Shown here in pieces: positions 5,596 to 7,661 of a DNA stretch of 7,661 bases. The stretch spans positions 6,609-14,269 of the forward strand of contig DFXC01000115.1 in NCBI GenBank assembly GCA_002383105.1. The letters are read 5' to 3'. The notes under the pieces are model-generated. The model was not told the DNA's origin. It did not search any database and saw nothing but the letters and a program-made list of their open reading frames with translations. The position numbers were made by a program, and so were the translations under genes. Source of the DNA: Hyphomicrobiaceae bacterium UBA4118. GTDB taxonomy: Bacteria; Pseudomonadota; Alphaproteobacteria; Rhizobiales; Methyloligellaceae. Positions within the stretch are counted from its first letter, which is position 1, and every line of letters begins with the position of its first letter.

Positions 5596-5628
5596 GGGAA
5601 TAAAGGCCCCTTCTAAGCGAGTCTCCTC
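5596..5628 (+). promoter_or_regulatory. ECF-type promoter of the glycine-rich protein gene
   Basis: GGGAATAAA (5596-5604), a 16-nt spacer, GTCTCCTC (5621-5628). Both boxes are identical to those of the divergent operon promoter, while the spacers differ in sequence, as expected if one sigma factor reads both. The implied transcript start is about 40-45 nt before the ATG at 5680. Confidence 0.65.
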
Positions 5629-5629
5629 A

Positions 5630-5657
5630 GTGATCGGGGCGTCAGAGCCCGCATCAC
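5630..5657 (+). promoter_or_regulatory. Leader hairpin upstream of the glycine-rich gene
   Basis: GTGAT (5630-5634) pairs with ATCAC (5653-5657) and GGGC (5637-5640) with GCCC (5647-5650), with a 2x2 internal mismatch and a 6-nt loop. It would lie at the 5' end of the mRNA, 10 nt before the AAGGAG at 5668-5673. It could stabilise the leader or modulate translation. Confidence 0.4.
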
Positions 5658-5679
5658 ACCAACCGAGAAGGAGACGACC

Positions 5680-6093
5680 ATGACGAACAGCAGAGATTGG
5701 GAAAATGGCGGGCCGAAGCCGGACCGCAGAGGAGTCGAGCGCGACTCACCGTTGCAACGGGAGTGGAATGTCATAAGGAAGAAATTGGCGATTGCCGTGG
5801 TTGCGCTGCTTGCCGGCGCTCTGATGCTCCCCTACCATGAAGCGTTGGCTCGTGGGGGCGGCGGGTTTGGAGGCGGCCACGGCGGGGGCTTTAACGGAGG
5901 TGGCTCCCACGATGGTGCTTTGCGACGCGGTTTCCACGGCGGTGATCTCGGCGGAGGCGGTCGTGAAGGAGGATTTGGTGGCCGAGGATCCAGCCACGTT
6001 GCAGGCGGTCGGGGATTTGACTACCGAGGCCAGCTCGATCCCTACTGGACTCCGTGCAACTACGACTCCTACGGCACCGACAGCTGCGAGTAG
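5680..6093 (+). CDS. Exported glycine-rich protein (137 aa)
   Basis: The ATG at 5680 is preceded by AAGGAG (5668-5673) at 6 nt spacing. Residues 1-35 are a long, charged, polar n-region; 36-51 form a hydrophobic core (LAIAVVALLAGALML); cleavage is likely at ALA57-R58. The mature part (58-112) is dominated by Gly with interspersed Phe, His and Arg (GGGFGGGHGGGFNGGG-type repeats). It ends in a Tyr/Cys tail (DYRG, DPYWTPC126, NYDSYGTDSC136). Proteins like this are sometimes labelled sulfur globule or glycine-rich proteins; the sequence does not support a specific function. The His/Gly repeats could bind metals or adhere to the envelope. Its promoter matches that of the neighbouring ECF operon, and a strong terminator follows 49 bp after the stop. 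Confidence 0.85.
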   Translation: MTNSRDWENGGPKPDRRGVERDSPLQREWNVIRKKLAIAVVALLAGALMLPYHEALARGGGGFGGGHGGGFNGGGSHDGALRRGFHGGDLGGGGREGGFGGRGSSHVAGGRGFDYRGQLDPYWTPCNYDSYGTDSCE

Positions 6094-6141
6094 GAGCGCA
6101 GCGTTCCTCGGACAAATTGAATGACCAAATCCCAATAACTT

Positions 6142-6178
6142 GCGGGCGCCTGCTCTCCTAGGGGGGTGCCCGCTTTTT
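6142..6178 (+). terminator. Strong Rho-independent terminator
   Basis: GCGGGCGCC (6142-6150) pairs with GGTGCCCGC (6165-6173) with one G-T wobble and a 14-nt loop, followed at once by TTTTT. It ends the glycine-rich gene's transcript. Confidence 0.85.
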
Positions 6179-6261
6179 CTCAGCGGCCGCATCGCTGATA
6201 AGCGAGAGTGGCATGCCAGGCTCTTTTTCGATCGAGGTGGTACTCGTAGAATTGCTCGCCA

Positions 6262-6345
6262 AGGCATCCATGTCCGCTTCTGGCGACTAAGCGGACCAAA
6301 TGGATGGTGCGCTGTGTGTCGACAATTGACCCAAAGCGAACCTTG
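6262..6345. repeat. Degenerate dispersed intergenic repeat
   Basis: It contains the 8-bp inverted repeat GTCCGCTT (6272-6279) / AAGCGGAC (6289-6296) and a related half AAGCGAACCTT further right. The reverse-strand translation reads VRFGSIVDTQRTIHLVRLVA, then RSGH. This resembles the spurious 'VRFGSKADI...VRFTPKSGH' peptides annotated many times in Bradyrhizobium-like genomes, which mark an intergenic repeat family. This link is from memory; no second copy lies in the window. Confidence 0.55.
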
Positions 6346-6494
6346 CGACCCAAGCCAAGCAGCCGAACAGCAAGGAAAGCATGGTTGTTAGCCTCTGGCA
6401 TGCGCGCGATTCTCGCGTTCGACCTAACTCTTAAATAACCCAAGAGCGATAGTGTTGTAATGGCCCAGCTTCCTACAGGGAACGTGCACCTTCC

Positions 6495-7661
6495 GTGAGT
6501 GATCGCTCGCAACGACGTACCATAGACTTTCCACGCCGATTTAATCCGGGTGTGTTCGCCATTGCGAGCTTGGCAGCGGCTGCCATTCTCGTGTCGATTG
6601 TTGCCATCCCACAGTGGCTATCGAGGGAAGCACGTTGGGATGCGCTCCGCTCGCATGTCGCCGAAATCGGGCAGCTCGCCGCCAGCGTCGTTGATGGAGA
6701 TCTGCACCGCCAGTTACTCGATCCTACGAACTACAGCGCTGAGAGCTACGCTCGCGCGTTAGGGCCGCTCGTGCGGTTCCACTCGGCAAACCCCAATATC
6801 TTTTACCTGTACACGATGGTGGATCGGGGTGGGACTGTCTATTTCGTACTCGATACGGCGGCCTCACCAGACCTGCGCACAAATCATCAGCTGCGCGCGT
6901 CCGGCTATATGGAGCGGTTTGATCTCCGTAAGGAATACGAAGACGACTGGCTCACGCAAATCGGCGCCGGGAAAACCTATGTCACCCCCAATTTCGAGCA
7001 GGACGACTACGGATATTTTCTGACTGCGCATGCGCCGATCTACGACAGTAAAGGGCGCTACAGTGGATTTGTGGGCGTCGATTTCGACTTGCAGTATTAT
7101 TTCGCACAGGAAGCGCGCTTCCGTGCCATTGCCATCGGCAGTCTGGTGGCCGCGTTGATCCTGGCGCTGGTGATTGGATTTCTGGTGGAGCGCTATCACT
7201 TAGCGATGCGCCATCGCCTACAGGAACTTTATGACAGCTCGATCCGTGACAGCCTGACGGGACTCCTCAACCGCCGCGGCGCCATCGAGGAGATTAATAA
7301 GTCCTTGGCCCAACACACCGGAAGCAACGCAACACTACTTATCGATATCGATAATCTGAAAATGATCAACGATCTTCGTGGCCATGTTGCCGGCGATGCG
7401 GTCATTGCGCGCACCGCGAACTCTGTTCGCGAGAGCATTCGCCAAGGCGACGTGTGTGCACGACTAGGCGGTGACGAGTTCCTTGTCTTTGCCTCAGACT
7501 GCGACGCGGTTGGTGCCGAGAAAATTGCGCGGAAAATTCTCGCGAGACTATCCAAGCACGAGATGCCCCTAGCGAGGGTGAATTTCAGTGCTTCGATCGG
7601 GATCGCTGTGCATAAAGGCCCCGACGCACTGCAGAAGCGCCGTACCCAACGTGCTGACGAC
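6495..7661 (+). CDS. Membrane-bound diguanylate cyclase with periplasmic sensor region, 3' end outside window
   Basis: The frame is open from a TAG at 6450-6452 to the right edge. GTG at 6495 is the first suitable start, with AGGGAA (6477-6482) 12 nt upstream. The visible 389 residues give: a transmembrane helix at about 20-38; a periplasmic region (about 40-210) with FYLYTMVDRGGTVYFVLDTA, a DDYGYFLTAHAPIYDSKGRY segment and GFVGVDFD, the pattern of Cache-type sensors; a second helix at about 211-231; and a GGDEF domain from about 247. The domain has the DSLTGLLNRRG entry motif (from 252), IDIDNLKMIND, and an intact active-site GGDEF (325-329). The I-site RQGD (316-319) lies five residues before it, implying feedback inhibition by c-di-GMP. 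It should make c-di-GMP from GTP in response to a periplasmic ligand. The last residues (LQKRRTQRADD) are near the usual domain end; an EAL domain beyond the window cannot be excluded. Confidence 0.92.
   Translation, partial: MSDRSQRRTIDFPRRFNPGVFAIASLAAAAILVSIVAIPQWLSREARWDALRSHVAEIGQLAASVVDGDLHRQLLDPTNYSAESYARALGPLVRFHSANPNIFYLYTMVDRGGTVYFVLDTAASPDLRTNHQLRASGYMERFDLRKEYEDDWLTQIGAGKTYVTPNFEQDDYGYFLTAHAPIYDSKGRYSGFVGVDFDLQYYFAQEARFRAIAIGSLVAALILALVIGFLVERYHLAMRHRLQELYDSSIRDSLTGLLNRRGAIEEINKSLAQHTGSNATLLIDIDNLKMINDLRGHVAGDAVIARTANSVRESIRQGDVCARLGGDEFLVFASDCDAVGAEKIARKILARLSKHEMPLARVNFSASIGIAVHKGPDALQKRRTQRADD

Larger units (their letters stand above)
5362..5679. other. Divergent intergenic regulatory region
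   Basis: This 318-bp stretch separates the phosphoesterase operon from the divergent glycine-rich gene. It holds two matching ECF-type promoter elements pointing outwards, a 7-7-7 palindrome at the operon's transcript start, a leader hairpin before the glycine-rich gene, an eight-base T run (5441-5448), and a cluster of GGTC/GACC repeats near its middle (5481-5524). I see no gene in it; the one short reverse-strand frame here has no supporting features. Confidence 0.8.
6094..6494. other. Gene-free stretch with terminator and repeat remnant
   Basis: This 401-bp interval holds the terminator of the glycine-rich gene and a degenerate dispersed repeat. The forward and reverse frames across it start inside the terminator or translate the repeat and have no domain features. 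I see no convincing promoter for the diguanylate cyclase gene that follows. Confidence 0.6.

Noticed and set aside
6140..6391. Forward frame of 83 codons
   Set aside because: It begins inside the terminator hairpin and reads through the repeat; no ribosome site.
6180..6512. Reverse frame of 110 codons
   Set aside because: It largely translates a dispersed repeat and overlaps the start of the diguanylate cyclase; no signal or domain.
1..7661. CRISPR array, tRNA, rRNA, transposase or attachment sites
   Set aside because: I found no regularly spaced repeats, cloverleaf sequences, transposase motifs or flanking target duplications.

Overview
The window is GC-rich, with GC-biased codon use, ATG and GTG starts and many tiny exported proteins. 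It also holds remnants of intergenic repeats that I know from Bradyrhizobium-type genomes. These point to an alphaproteobacterium of the order Hyphomicrobiales, most likely Bradyrhizobium or a close relative. This is inferred from style and family resemblance, not from a search.

Left part (1-2516): a membrane-anchored protein of unknown function runs in from the left edge. A run of very small exported proteins follows: a Cys-rich protein on the minus strand (926-1252), a 93-residue exported protein (1446-1727), a 36-residue lipoprotein (1964-2074) closed by a good intrinsic terminator, and a 75-residue Trp/Cys-containing secreted protein (2289-2516). None has a function I can name.

Centre (2635-5361, minus strand): a compact four-gene operon, read from right to left. 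It encodes a signal-bearing calcineurin-type metallophosphoesterase, an exported amicyanin-like cupredoxin, an ECF sigma factor, and its single-pass membrane anti-sigma factor; the last two overlap by ATGA. Divergent to it is an exported glycine-rich protein (5680-6093) with its own terminator. The 318-bp region between them carries the most informative signal in the window: two outward-facing copies of the same bipartite element, GGGAATAAA then 15 or 16 nt then GTCTCCTC. One precedes the operon and the other precedes the glycine-rich gene. The simplest reading is that the ECF sigma factor drives its own operon and the divergent gene, giving a self-contained envelope-stress module: membrane anti-sigma sensor, sigma factor, periplasmic copper protein, exported phosphoesterase and glycine-rich exported protein.

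Right part (6094-7661): about 400 bp without a supported gene holds the terminator and a degenerate dispersed repeat. The start of a membrane-bound diguanylate cyclase follows (periplasmic sensor region plus GGDEF with an I-site), cut by the right edge.
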